In this document: positions 1 to 8,092 of the stretch, one piece after another
Layout: every line of letters begins with the position of its first letter
Numbering within the stretch: the first letter of the stretch is position 1
Assembly (NCBI RefSeq): GCF_018780565.1
Contig: NZ_JADMJN010000015.1
Location: 62,001-126,000 of the forward strand
Origin: Rhodoferax sp.
GTDB taxonomy: Bacteria; Pseudomonadota; Gammaproteobacteria; Burkholderiales; Burkholderiaceae_C
Direction of reading: 5' to 3'
Length of the DNA stretch: 64,000 nt
Made by a program: the position numbers and the translations under genes
The notes under the pieces: model-generated
What the model was told of the DNA's origin: nothing
Databases searched by the model: none
What the model saw: the letters and a program-made list of their open reading frames with translations, nothing else

Positions 1-614
1 GCATGGGTTCGGGGCTGTCGGCCTTGATCGTGGGCCTGCAACCGGTGCTGACGGCCCTGTGGCTGTCAGCCAACGGCGGCAAAATATCAGCTCGGCAGTG
101 GACCGGACTGAGCTTGGGATTCGTGGGCTTGGTACTGGTGGTCTCGCGCAAGTTTGGGCAGGGCGCGGAAGCCGACTGGCTGAACCTGTCGTTTGCCGTG
201 GGCGCGCTCTTCAGCATCACCATCGGCACCCTGTACCAAAAGCGCTTCGTCACCCCTTGTGACGTGCGCACCGCCAATGTGGTGCAACTGGGGGCCGCTC
301 TTCTCGTGACATTGCCGCTGGCCTTGCTGGAAGTGGAGGCCGTGAAGTGGAATGCTGAATTCCTGGGTGCCATGGCTTGGTCAGTGCTGGCGTTGACGCT
401 GGGCGGCAGTTCCTTGTTGTATCTCCTGATCCAGCGGGGTGCAGCGGCGTCCGTCACCAGTCTCATGTACCTGGTGCCCCCGACGACTGCCTTCATGGCA
501 TGGATGCTTTTTTCTGAACCCATCACCGCCGTCACCGTCATAGGTACCGTATTGACCGCCGCCGGAGTGGCGTTGGTCGTTCGCCAGGTGTCGACCACAC
601 TTCCGGCGCGGTGA
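1..614 (+). CDS. EamA/DMT-family transporter, C-terminal part (5' end outside window)
   Basis: This is the end of a drug/metabolite transporter superfamily permease. The frame is open at the window edge and the visible part is about 203 residues, against roughly 300 for a whole protein, so about a third is missing. It is a run of hydrophobic segments ending in the second EamA repeat, with the family-typical string GGSSLLYLLIQRGAAA, a MYLVPP segment and FSEPIT near the end. Members export amino acids or other small metabolites through the inner membrane; the substrate cannot be told. The next gene follows after about 60 bases on the same strand. The true start lies upstream. Confidence 0.85.
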   Translation, partial: MGSGLSALIVGLQPVLTALWLSANGGKISARQWTGLSLGFVGLVLVVSRKFGQGAEADWLNLSFAVGALFSITIGTLYQKRFVTPCDVRTANVVQLGAALLVTLPLALLEVEAVKWNAEFLGAMAWSVLALTLGGSSLLYLLIQRGAAASVTSLMYLVPPTTAFMAWMLFSEPITAVTVIGTVLTAAGVALVVRQVSTTLPAR

Positions 615-673
615 GTTGACGTTGGCCTGCAAGGCGCTGTTCGTTTCGGTCGCCGATTTCAAAGGAGTTTGTC

Positions 674-1759
674 ATGAGCAAGAAAAGAATTGCCGTCATC
701 GCTGGTGATGGCATTGGCAAGGAGGTCATGCCCGAGGGTATTCGCGTCATGGAGGCCGCGGCGGGCAAGTTCGGCATAGATTTGCAATTCGATCACTTTG
801 ACTTTTCCAGCTGGGACTATTTCGAGAAGCACGGCAAGATGTTGCCCGACAACTGGAAGGACCTGATCGGTGGTCACGATGCCATTTACTTCGGTGCCGT
901 AGGCTGGCCTGAAAAAATCCCGGATCATGTTTCCCTCTGGGGTTCACTGCTGTTGTTTCGGCGCGAGTTTGACCAGTATGTGAATCTGCGACCTGCTCGG
1001 CTCATGCCCGGCATCATTGCGCCCGTGGTGCGGCGCGATGGCAGCCGGCGAGAGCCGGGCGAAATCGACATGTACATCGTGCGTGAAAACACGGAAGGCG
1101 AGTACTCCAGCATTGGCGGGCGCATGTTTCCCGGTACCGAACGCGAGATCGTGATGCAGGAAACCGTGATGTCCCGCATTGGTGTGGACCGGGTCCTGAA
1201 ATTTGCATTTGATTTGGCCCGGTCGCGGCCCCGAAAGCATTTGACCAGCGCCACCAAATCCAATGGCATTGCCATCACCATGCCGTATTGGGATGAGCGG
1301 GTGGTCGAAATGTCTAAAGCCTATCCCGATGTCACGGTGGATAAATTTCACATCGACATCCTGACCGCACATTTCGTACAGCGCCCTGATTTTTTTGACG
1401 TCGTGGTGGCCAGTAACCTTTTTGGTGACATTTTGAGTGACTTGGGGCCCGCCTGTACGGGCACCATTGGTATTGCGCCAAGTGCCAATCTCAATCCGGA
1501 GCGCAAGTTCCCCTCCCTGTTTGAACCGGTTCATGGTTCGGCTCCGGATATTGCCGGTAAAGGGCTTGCCAATCCTATTGGTCAAATCTGGTGTGGGGCC
1601 TTGATGCTGGACTTTCTGGGTTACCGCCATGCACATGATGCGGTGCTGACGGCGATTGAAAAAGTGCTCGACCCCCAAAGTGGTGCGCCGCGCACGCCAG
1701 ATATTGGTGGCACTGCGAGCACCAGCGACATCGGATTGGCCATTGCCGGGGCGCTTTGA
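674..1759 (+). CDS. ttuC: Tartrate dehydrogenase/decarboxylase or D-malate dehydrogenase (TtuC/DmlA type)
   Basis: This is a cytosolic NAD-dependent beta-decarboxylating dehydrogenase of the isocitrate/isopropylmalate dehydrogenase family. It would oxidise tartrate or D-malate. It opens with the nucleotide-binding string IAVIAGDGIGKEV. It carries IVRENTEGEYSS, with the EGEYS version seen in tartrate/malate enzymes rather than LeuB, then SNLFGDILSDLGP and FEPVHGSAPDIAGKG, which hold the metal and NAD contacts. At 361 residues it matches the family length. AAGGAG at 661-666, seven bases before the ATG, supports the start. The choice between tartrate and D-malate cannot be made from sequence alone. 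It follows a transporter fragment on the same strand. Confidence 0.85.
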   Translation: MSKKRIAVIAGDGIGKEVMPEGIRVMEAAAGKFGIDLQFDHFDFSSWDYFEKHGKMLPDNWKDLIGGHDAIYFGAVGWPEKIPDHVSLWGSLLLFRREFDQYVNLRPARLMPGIIAPVVRRDGSRREPGEIDMYIVRENTEGEYSSIGGRMFPGTEREIVMQETVMSRIGVDRVLKFAFDLARSRPRKHLTSATKSNGIAITMPYWDERVVEMSKAYPDVTVDKFHIDILTAHFVQRPDFFDVVVASNLFGDILSDLGPACTGTIGIAPSANLNPERKFPSLFEPVHGSAPDIAGKGLANPIGQIWCGALMLDFLGYRHAHDAVLTAIEKVLDPQSGAPRTPDIGGTASTSDIGLAIAGAL

Positions 1760-1886
1760 TCGAACGCAGTTTTACGTCAGACACTTTTTTTGACGACTTT
1801 GCCTAAACATTGGGCATTGGGGCGCTGGCGCATCCTTTAAAACCGCTAGAATCCCCCACCGCACTGTTGTAAAGCTGCATGTTGTG

Positions 1887-1915
1887 TTGACACGGTAGGA
1901 GTCCGTGGCTTTAAT
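1887..1915 (+). promoter_or_regulatory. Sigma-70 promoter of the HU gene
   Basis: TTGACA at 1887-1892, a 17-base spacer, and TTTAAT at 1910-1915 give a near-consensus housekeeping promoter (6/6 and 5/6). Transcription would start near 1922, leaving a leader of about 68 bases before the GTG start of the HU gene. The strength fits an abundant nucleoid protein. Confidence 0.75.
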
Positions 1916-1989
1916 GAGATGCAGCAGGCAATCTGCAAGATTTTCAAGAGACAATTTAATTAACTCTGTTTCCAGACTAGGGGTTCTTT

Positions 1990-2262
1990 GTGAATAAAAC
2001 CGAACTGATTGAGCACATCGCTAAGCATGCAGACATTTCCAAGGCGGCAGCTACGCGTGCGCTGGAGTCGACCATTGGTGCCGTCAAGACCACATTGAAA
2101 AAAGGTGGCTCGGTGTCGCTGGTTGGTTTCGGTACATTTGCTGTTGGTAAACGCGCGGCACGCGTTGGTCGTAACCCCCGTACCGGCGCTGCGATTAAAA
2201 TCAAGGCTGCCAAGGTGCCAAAATTCCGTCCGGGCAAAGCATTGAAAGACGCTTTGAACTGA
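1990..2262 (+). CDS. hupB: DNA-binding protein HU
   Basis: This 90-residue nucleoid protein belongs to the HU/IHF family. It bends and compacts DNA as a dimer. It has the classic start MNKTELIEHIA, the SLVGFGTF turn, and the DNA-clasping arm GRNPRTGAAIKIKA, followed by the end PKFRPGKALKDALN. The start codon is GTG, with AGGGG about eight bases upstream. A strong promoter precedes it, and tRNA-Val begins only 15 bases after the stop, so the two are probably co-transcribed. HU is usually found after lon in this family; here the upstream neighbour is a tartrate-type dehydrogenase. Confidence 0.95.
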   Translation: MNKTELIEHIAKHADISKAAATRALESTIGAVKTTLKKGGSVSLVGFGTFAVGKRAARVGRNPRTGAAIKIKAAKVPKFRPGKALKDALN

Positions 2263-2277
2263 TGACATGTTAAGGTT

Positions 2278-2353
2278 GGGTGATTAGCTCAGTTGGTAGA
2301 GCGGCGCCTTTACACGGCGTAGGTCGGCGGTTCGAGCCCGTCATCACTCACCA
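2278..2353 (+). tRNA. tRNA-Val (UAC)
   Basis: A complete cloverleaf of 76 bases with encoded CCA. The acceptor GGGTGAT pairs with ATCACTC (one G-T). The D-arm is GCTC...GAGC, the anticodon stem-loop is GCGCC-TTTACAC-GGCGT with anticodon TAC, and the T-arm contains GGTTCGAGCC. It lies directly after the HU gene and is followed by an intrinsic terminator. Confidence 0.97.
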
Positions 2354-2360
2354 CCCAATC

Positions 2361-2390
2361 AAAGGCGAACACTGTTGTTCGCCTTTTTTG
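2361..2390 (+). terminator. Intrinsic terminator after tRNA-Val
   Basis: AAAGGCGAAC at 2361-2370 pairs with GTTCGCCTTT at 2377-2386 around a six-base loop, followed by more T residues. It would end the HU-tRNA-Val transcript before the chaperone gene. Confidence 0.85.
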
Positions 2391-2413
2391 TTTTTTTCAG
2401 GGAGAGTTAGCGC

Positions 2414-4351
2414 ATGTTTGATTTTGTCCGCAAGCACACGAAGGTCATGATGTTCGTCATGTTCTTGCTGATCATCCCTTCGTTTGTGTTGTTCGGTATT
2501 GACGGCTACAACAGCTATCGCGACAAAGGTGCGGCAGTTGCCCGCGTGGCTGGCCACGATATCACCCAGGGCGAGTGGGATGCCGCGCACAAGTCGGACT
2601 CGGATCGCATTCGTGCTTCCAATCCGAATCTGGATGCCAAGCTGCTAGATTCACCCGAGGCGCGCTATGCCACCCTGGAGCGTCTGGTTCGCGAGCGTGT
2701 TTTGGCCGAAGCCGCTGACAAGTCCAAACTGACCACCAGTGATACGCGACTCGCTCGCGAATTGCAGGATGACCCAACCATCGCTTCCCTGCGCCTGCCC
2801 GACGGCAAACTGGACATGGATCGCTACCGTCAGTTGGCTGCCAGCCAGGGCCTGACGCCCGAGGGTTTTGAGGCCCGCGTACGACGCGATCTGTCGGTAC
2901 GCCAGGTTGAGGGTGGTGTGACCAGTACAGGCTTTTCTTCGGCGGGCGCTGCCGATGTTTCACTGAATGCATTTTTCGAAAAACGTGAAGTGCAGGTGAC
3001 CAATTTCACTGCTGCTGACTTCGCCACCAAGGTCGCTCCCACCGATGCCGAACTGGATGCTTTTTACAAAGCCAACCAAGCTATGTTCCAGGCGCCCGAG
3101 CTGGCCAGCATTGAATACCTCGTGTTGGACCTGGAGACGGTCAAGAAAAGCATTTCTCTCAACGAGGCTGACCTCAAGTCCTATTACGAGCAGAACGCGG
3201 CCCGCCTGAGCGGCAATGAGGAGCGGCGAGCAAGCCACATTCTGATCAACGCTGCCAAGGATGCCCCTGCAGCAGATCGCCAGAAGGCACGTGCCCGTGC
3301 CGAAGAATTGCTGCAAGCGGTGCGCAAGGCGCCTGAGAGTTTTGCGGAAGTTGCCAAGAAGAACTCGCAGGACCCAGGATCAGCGGCCAAAGGCGGCGAT
3401 CTTGACTTCTTCACCCGTGGGGCCATGCTGAAGCCGTTTGAGGACGCTGCTTTCGCCATGAAGAAGGGAGACATCAGCGAGGTGGTTGAGTCTGACTTTG
3501 GCTTTCACATCATCAAACTCACCGATGTAAAAACGCCCACGCTGCGAAGCTTTGAAGAGTTGCGCGCTGGCATCGAAGCTGATCTGAAAAAGCAACAGGC
3601 TCAAGCCAAATTCGCCGAAACTGCCGAGGCATTCACCAACGGTGTGTATGAACAATCCGATAGCCTCAAACCTGTTGCTGAAAAGCTCAAGCTGGAAATT
3701 AAGACCGCCGCCAATGTGCTGCGCAAACCAGCGCCAGGTGCGACCGGCGTGCTGGCCAATGCCAAATTCCTGATTGCCATTTTTGGCCCCGATGCGGTAG
3801 AGAAGAAACGCAATACCGAAGCTATTGAAATTGGCCCTAATCAGTTGGCCGCAGGACGCATTTCACAATACACGGCTGCTCGTACCATGCCGTTTGAAGA
3901 CGTCCGCACCATTGTGCGCGATCGTGTCGTTGCGGCACGTGCTGCCGAGTTGGCCAGGAAAGAGGGCATGGAGAAGCTGGCAGCATGGAAGGCTGCGCCC
4001 GCCGCGGCTGTGATGCCTGTGCCGGTGCTGGTTTCACGCGATCAGTCTCAAAATCTGGCTCCCCAGGTTTTGGGTGCGGCCTTGCGCGCGGATACTTCTG
4101 CCCTGCCTGTATTTGCAGGCGTTGATTTGGGTCCTCAAGGCTACGCTGTGGTTCGGGTCAATAAGGTTGTTCCCCGCCCCGCGCCGTCAGAAGCCAATCT
4201 GAAACAGGAACGTGCGCAATATGCCCAGTGGTGGACTGGCGCCGAGAATCAGGCTTACTATGGCCTTCTTAAAGAGCGTTTCAAGGTTGAGATTCTGGCG
4301 CCTCGGCCAGTAATTGGGCAATCAAATTTAGCTTTGACTGCGCCGAAGTAA
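2414..4351 (+). CDS. ppiD: PpiD/SurA-type membrane-anchored periplasmic chaperone, parvulin peptidyl-prolyl isomerase
   Basis: This 645-residue inner-membrane-anchored folding factor assists proteins leaving the Sec translocon and outer-membrane proteins in the periplasm. The N-terminus MFDFVRKHTKVMMF is followed by one transmembrane segment (residues about 12-30), the PpiD layout. A SurA_N-like region follows (about 40-200). A parvulin domain lies near 265-365, with RRASHILI, DPGSAAKGGDLDFFTRGAM and the VVESDFGFHIIKL ending. The C-terminal third is chaperone-like. The length fits PpiD (about 620 in E. coli). The gene sits between two tRNA genes. Confidence 0.9.
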   Translation: MFDFVRKHTKVMMFVMFLLIIPSFVLFGIDGYNSYRDKGAAVARVAGHDITQGEWDAAHKSDSDRIRASNPNLDAKLLDSPEARYATLERLVRERVLAEAADKSKLTTSDTRLARELQDDPTIASLRLPDGKLDMDRYRQLAASQGLTPEGFEARVRRDLSVRQVEGGVTSTGFSSAGAADVSLNAFFEKREVQVTNFTAADFATKVAPTDAELDAFYKANQAMFQAPELASIEYLVLDLETVKKSISLNEADLKSYYEQNAARLSGNEERRASHILINAAKDAPAADRQKARARAEELLQAVRKAPESFAEVAKKNSQDPGSAAKGGDLDFFTRGAMLKPFEDAAFAMKKGDISEVVESDFGFHIIKLTDVKTPTLRSFEELRAGIEADLKKQQAQAKFAETAEAFTNGVYEQSDSLKPVAEKLKLEIKTAANVLRKPAPGATGVLANAKFLIAIFGPDAVEKKRNTEAIEIGPNQLAAGRISQYTAARTMPFEDVRTIVRDRVVAARAAELARKEGMEKLAAWKAAPAAAVMPVPVLVSRDQSQNLAPQVLGAALRADTSALPVFAGVDLGPQGYAVVRVNKVVPRPAPSEANLKQERAQYAQWWTGAENQAYYGLLKERFKVEILAPRPVIGQSNLALTAPK

Positions 4352-4362
4352 ACGACAGCAGC

Positions 4363-4368
4363 TATAAT
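4363..4368 (+). promoter_or_regulatory. -10 element of tRNA-His
   Basis: A perfect TATAAT lies about ten bases before the tRNA. A TTGACT at 4334-4339 is 23 bases upstream, too far for a normal -35 box, so only the -10 is called. Confidence 0.5.
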
Positions 4369-4378
4369 AGAAAACTAC

Positions 4379-4455
4379 GGTGGCTGTAGCTCAGTTGGTA
4401 GAGTCCAGGATTGTGATTCCTGTTGTCGTGGGTTCGAGCCCCATCAGCCACCCCA
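4379..4455 (+). tRNA. tRNA-His (GUG)
   Basis: A complete cloverleaf with encoded CCA. The acceptor GTGGCTG pairs with CAGCCAC, and the extra 5' G at 4379 (G-1, the histidine identity element) faces C73 at 4452. The anticodon stem-loop CAGGA-TTGTGAT-TCCTG gives anticodon GTG. The T-arm holds GGGTTCGAGCCCC. Confidence 0.97.
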
Positions 4456-4461
4456 AACCAT

Positions 4462-4493
4462 AAAAAATGCTCACATCATGTGGGCATTTTTTT
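4462..4493 (+). terminator. Intrinsic terminator after tRNA-His
   Basis: AAAAAATGCTCACA pairs with TGTGGGCATTTTTT around a three-base loop, ending in a T-run. The A-rich left arm means it could also work on the minus strand for the converging oxidoreductase gene, whose stop lies about 20 bases away. Confidence 0.8.
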
Positions 4494-4514
4494 GTCTTCG
4501 ATCCGTGGACTGGA

Positions 4515-5489
4515 TCAGTTCACCATCACCAGTTTTCCTTTGACGCCGCGCGAGCCCATGTGGGCATAGGCCGCCTTCAGATCGGCCATGGGCATGGCGC
4601 GGTCAATCACCGGCTTGACTTTGCCTTGACCGTACCACTGGGCCAGTTCAGCCATCATGGCGGCGTTGGCTTTGGGTTCGCGTTTTGAAAAATCACCCCA
4701 GAACACACCGACGATCGATGCGCCTTTCAGCAGTGCCAGATTGAAGGGCAATGCGGGTATGGGGCCGGAAGCAAAGCCAACCACCAGATAGCGACCGCGC
4801 CAAGCGATGGAGCGAAACGCCGGCTCTGCAAAGTCGCCGCCGACGGGGTCATAAATCACGTCTGGACCTTTGCCGCCAGTGAGGGTCTTGATGGCTTCGC
4901 GCAGGTTTTCGGTGGTGTAGTTGATGGTGGCGTCAGCACCGATGGATTTGCACAGCTCGCATTTTTCATCGGTCGATGCTGCTGCAATCACTTTGGCTCC
5001 GCACGCTTTGGCAATCTGGATGGCAGAAGTGCCCACACCACCCGCTGCGCCCAGTACCAGAACCGTTTCACCCGCCTTGAGCTGCGCCCGGTCAACCAAT
5101 GCGTGATGCGAGGTGGCATAAATCATGATGAAGGCAGCGGCATCGACAAAGGGAAAGTCAGCGGGCAATGGCATGCACAGCGCCGCAGGCGCCAAGGTGT
5201 GCGTGCCAAAACCGCCGGTGCCCGACAAACAAGCCACGTGCTGGCCCACTTTCAGGTGGGTAACGCCTTCGCCCACGGCCTGAACAATGCCGGCGTATTC
5301 CGAGCCCGGCACAAAGGGTAGGGGTGGCTTCATCTGGTACTTGTTCTGGACGATCAGCAGGTCCGGAAAATTCAGGCTGGCTGCCTTGATTTCGATCAGC
5401 ACCTCACCCGCCTTGGGTTGTGGTGTGGGAAGCTCTTTCCAGGTCAGGGCGTCAACGCCCACGGGGTTTTCACAAAGCCAAGCATGCAT
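4515..5489 (-). CDS. NADPH:quinone oxidoreductase family protein (zinc-free MDR)
   Basis: This 324-residue medium-chain dehydrogenase/reductase belongs to the quinone oxidoreductase branch. It starts MHAWLCENPVGVDAL, has the GroES-like fold with FVPGSEYAGIVQAVG, and the NADPH-binding glycine motif VLGAAGGVGTSAIQIAKACGA (about residues 145-165), followed by VIYDPVGGD. No zinc-ligand set is seen, as usual for this branch. It would reduce quinones or conjugated carbonyls in the cytosol. It is a single gene converging on tRNA-His and back to back with surE. Confidence 0.85.
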   Translation of the reverse strand: MHAWLCENPVGVDALTWKELPTPQPKAGEVLIEIKAASLNFPDLLIVQNKYQMKPPLPFVPGSEYAGIVQAVGEGVTHLKVGQHVACLSGTGGFGTHTLAPAALCMPLPADFPFVDAAAFIMIYATSHHALVDRAQLKAGETVLVLGAAGGVGTSAIQIAKACGAKVIAAASTDEKCELCKSIGADATINYTTENLREAIKTLTGGKGPDVIYDPVGGDFAEPAFRSIAWRGRYLVVGFASGPIPALPFNLALLKGASIVGVFWGDFSKREPKANAAMMAELAQWYGQGKVKPVIDRAMPMADLKAAYAHMGSRGVKGKLVMVN

Positions 5490-5611
5490 GGGGAAATCTC
5501 CAAAAAAGTTGCGCGAATCATAGAGCTTAGTCGGTTTGAAAAATGTCTCTCGCGGGACCGTGCTGGCGGGTCTGGTCCGCCACCTACAATCAATCCCAAC
5601 CCCGAGCGAAT

Positions 5612-6406
5612 ATGAAGATTCTTATTTCCAATGACGATGGTTATCAGGCGCCCGGCATCGTGGCATTGTTTGAAGCCTTGAAAGAGGTGGCGGATGTAGA
5701 TGTAATCGCGCCCGAGCAGAATAACAGTGCCAAATCGAACGCCTTGACGCTGCATTCGCCCTTGTACGTCAACCGCGCCAGCAACGGATTTCGCTATATC
5801 AATGGCACACCCGCTGATTGCGTGCATATTGCATTGACCGGATTGTTGGGATATCGGCCCGACCTCGTCGTCTCTGGCATCAACAATGGCGCCAACATGG
5901 GCGATGACACCATTTACTCGGGCACGGTGGGTGCGGCTATGGAAGGGTACCTTTTTGGCATACCGGCCATCGCGTTTTCCCAGGTCGATAGAAACTGGGT
6001 GCATCTGGAGTCTGCCGCGCGCAAGGCCCGTGACCTGGTTGTCCAAATGTCGCGGCAGCATCTGTTTGGCCACAGCCCATGGCTGCTCAATGTGAATATT
6101 CCCAATTTGCCTTTTGATGAGATCGGTCATGTCAAGCTGTGCCGTCTCGGCAGGCGTCATGCCGCAGAGGCTGTCATTACCCAGGAAAGTCCGCGTGGCG
6201 AGACCATGTACTGGATTGGGGCGGCCGGGCCGGTAAAGGACGAGGCTGATGGCACGGATTTCCACGCCACCACGAACGGTCACATCTCGATGACGCCCTT
6301 GAAGGTAGATTTGACCGACCATGATCATCTGGGCTATTGGGCTCAGACCGCTGCCAGACTGTCGGAACCCATTTACCCAAGCGTTGCATCTTCCAGCCCG
6401 ATATGA
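5612..6406 (+). CDS. surE: 5'/3'-nucleotidase SurE (stationary-phase survival protein)
   Basis: This 264-residue metal-dependent nucleotidase dephosphorylates 5' and 3' nucleoside monophosphates. The start MKILISNDDGYQAPG holds the paired Asp residues that bind the divalent metal. N at SAKSNALTLHSPL, the loop INGTPADCVHIAL and the SGINNGANMGDDTIYSGTVGAAMEG block are all family signatures. I chose ATG 5612 because the family begins exactly at MKILISNDDG; the 23 upstream codons are not homologous. It heads the surE-pcm-nlpD-rpoS cluster, with pcm starting eight bases after its stop. Confidence 0.95.
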   Translation: MKILISNDDGYQAPGIVALFEALKEVADVDVIAPEQNNSAKSNALTLHSPLYVNRASNGFRYINGTPADCVHIALTGLLGYRPDLVVSGINNGANMGDDTIYSGTVGAAMEGYLFGIPAIAFSQVDRNWVHLESAARKARDLVVQMSRQHLFGHSPWLLNVNIPNLPFDEIGHVKLCRLGRRHAAEAVITQESPRGETMYWIGAAGPVKDEADGTDFHATTNGHISMTPLKVDLTDHDHLGYWAQTAARLSEPIYPSVASSSPI

Positions 6407-6413
6407 TGCCCGC

Positions 6414-7223
6414 ATGAGCATGAAAGAGCGTCCGTCATTTCCCGCCCGCCTGGATTTTTCTGTGGGCAAACCCAAGGCCAGTCGACCTGTGTCTGGCGGC
6501 GTGGCGCATGGTGCCGGAGCCGCCAGGCAAGCAGTCAGGCAGCCGGCAGGCGCGCCGTCTCAGGGGCATGGCATGGATTCCAGCGCGGTGCGCATGAACA
6601 TGGTGCAGAAGCTTGCCGGCCAGGGTATTACGGATGCGCTGGTCTTGTCGGCCATGGGCGCGATCGAGCGGCACCGCTTTGTGGACAGTGCCCTCGTCAA
6701 CCAGGCCTATGAAGATACGAGTCTGCCTATTGGCTTGGGGCAAACCATCTCCAAGCCCGGAGTGGTTTCCCGGATGGCGGAACTTCTGCGCAATGGTGCG
6801 TCGGGACGATTGGGTCGGGTGCTGGAGATCGGCACCGGCTGCGGCTACCAGGCGGCGGTATTGAGCTTGCTGGCGGATGAGGTCTACAGCATTGAGCGAC
6901 TGCGTGGCCTGCATGACAAGGCCCGCGAGAATTTGCGTCATCTGCGCCTGGCGAACCTGCATCTCCTGTTTGGGGATGGGATGGCCGGGTACGCCAAAGG
7001 TGCGCCCTATGCCGCCATCATCGCCGCGGCAGGTGGGGAGGCCGTGCCTCAGGCTTGGGTGGATCAATTGGCTGTCGGTGGGCGTCTGGTGGCGCCTGTG
7101 TCGGCTGGCACTGGCAGTTCCGGCAAACAAGCCCTTATGGTGATTGACAAGACCGCCCAGGGCTTGCGTCAGACGGTGCTTGAGGCGGTGCACTTTGTCC
7201 CCCTAAAATCGGGAGTCGCATGA
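6414..7223 (+). CDS. pcm: Protein-L-isoaspartate(D-aspartate) O-methyltransferase
   Basis: This SAM-dependent enzyme methylates isoaspartyl residues in aged proteins so that they revert to aspartate. It is 269 residues from ATG 6414. The first 60 or so residues (MSMKERPSF onward, rich in Ala, Pro and Gly) are an extension not present in E. coli Pcm. The catalytic core begins at SSAVRMNMVQKL and contains the SAM-binding motif VLEIGTGCGYQAAVLS. The C-terminal GGRLVAPV strand fits the family. The stop overlaps the possible ATG of the next gene at 7220. Confidence 0.93.
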   Translation: MSMKERPSFPARLDFSVGKPKASRPVSGGVAHGAGAARQAVRQPAGAPSQGHGMDSSAVRMNMVQKLAGQGITDALVLSAMGAIERHRFVDSALVNQAYEDTSLPIGLGQTISKPGVVSRMAELLRNGASGRLGRVLEIGTGCGYQAAVLSLLADEVYSIERLRGLHDKARENLRHLRLANLHLLFGDGMAGYAKGAPYAAIIAAAGGEAVPQAWVDQLAVGGRLVAPVSAGTGSSGKQALMVIDKTAQGLRQTVLEAVHFVPLKSGVA

Positions 7224-7234
7224 AGGGATGTCAT

Positions 7235-8080
7235 ATGTCAGGTTTGAGTGGTCGCAAGAGTGTTGCTGTTGCCTTGGCGCTTGTCGCCGCGTTGTTGGGT
7301 GGGTGCAGTTCCAAAATGCTCAACCACGCACCAGTGGAAGATCGTGGCACGGCGGGGGGCAAAGCGGCTCCTGTGGCAATGGACCCGACCACGCAGGCCG
7401 TCAAGCAGCCTCCTGGATTTGAGAATGCGGGCAAGCCCGGCTATTACACAGTCAAGCCCGGCGATACGCTGATTCGCATTGGGCTGGAAACCGGCCAATC
7501 CTCCAAGGACATTGCACGCTGGAGCAGTCTGGAAAATCCAAACAAGATCGAGGTGGGACAAGTGCTGCGCGTGGTGCCCCCGGCGGCAGGTACGGCAAGA
7601 CCCGTGGCCGCGGTGACCACGACGCCTGCCACGCCGGCGTCGGCCCCGGTTGCGGACAAGGCTGCCTCCTCAGCACCGGCTCCCGCTCCTGCCGCGACTG
7701 GATCAGGTGAAGACGAGATTGCGTGGATCTGGCCCACGAACGGTGCCGTTCTGGCTGGATTTGATGAGGTCAAGAACAAGGGTCTGGACATCGGCGGTGC
7801 TGCGGGGGACCCCGTGGTGGCTGCGGCGGATGGCCGCGTGGTTTATGTCGGCGCGGGCCTGCGTGGCTATGGCAACCTGATCATCCTGAAGCACAACAAC
7901 ACCTACCTGACAGCGTATGCGCACAATCAGACGCTCCTGATCAAGGAAGACCAGTCCGTGCGCAAAGGTCAGAAGATTGCGGAGATGGGCAACAGCGATG
8001 CAGACCGGGTGAAGCTGCATTTTGAAGTTCGCCGTCAGGGCAAACCGGTTGATCCGGCCAAATACCTGCCCGCCAGGTGA
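7235..8080 (+). CDS. nlpD: NlpD-type lipoprotein: LysM plus degenerate M23 peptidase domain
   Basis: This outer-membrane or periplasmic lipoprotein activates cell-wall amidases during division. The signal peptide ends in the lipobox LLGGC. A LysM domain follows (YYTVKPGDTLIRIG...IEVGQVLRV). After an Ala/Pro linker comes an M23 domain. In M23, the zinc ligand site HxxxD appears as AGFDEVKNKGLDI and the HxH region reads KLHFEVR, so the metal site looks incomplete, as in activator-type NlpD/EnvC. I prefer ATG 7235, preceded by AAGGGA at a six-base spacing. ATG 7220, which overlaps the pcm stop and has GGGAG upstream, is possible and adds five residues. Confidence 0.9.
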   Translation: MSGLSGRKSVAVALALVAALLGGCSSKMLNHAPVEDRGTAGGKAAPVAMDPTTQAVKQPPGFENAGKPGYYTVKPGDTLIRIGLETGQSSKDIARWSSLENPNKIEVGQVLRVVPPAAGTARPVAAVTTTPATPASAPVADKAASSAPAPAPAATGSGEDEIAWIWPTNGAVLAGFDEVKNKGLDIGGAAGDPVVAAADGRVVYVGAGLRGYGNLIILKHNNTYLTAYAHNQTLLIKEDQSVRKGQKIAEMGNSDADRVKLHFEVRRQGKPVDPAKYLPAR

Positions 8081-8092
8081 TGGGACCATGCC

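Noticed and set aside
1772..1800. CGTCA...TGACG hairpin after the tartrate-type dehydrogenase as a terminator
   Set aside because: Short stem with the T-run inside the loop; it would not terminate efficiently.
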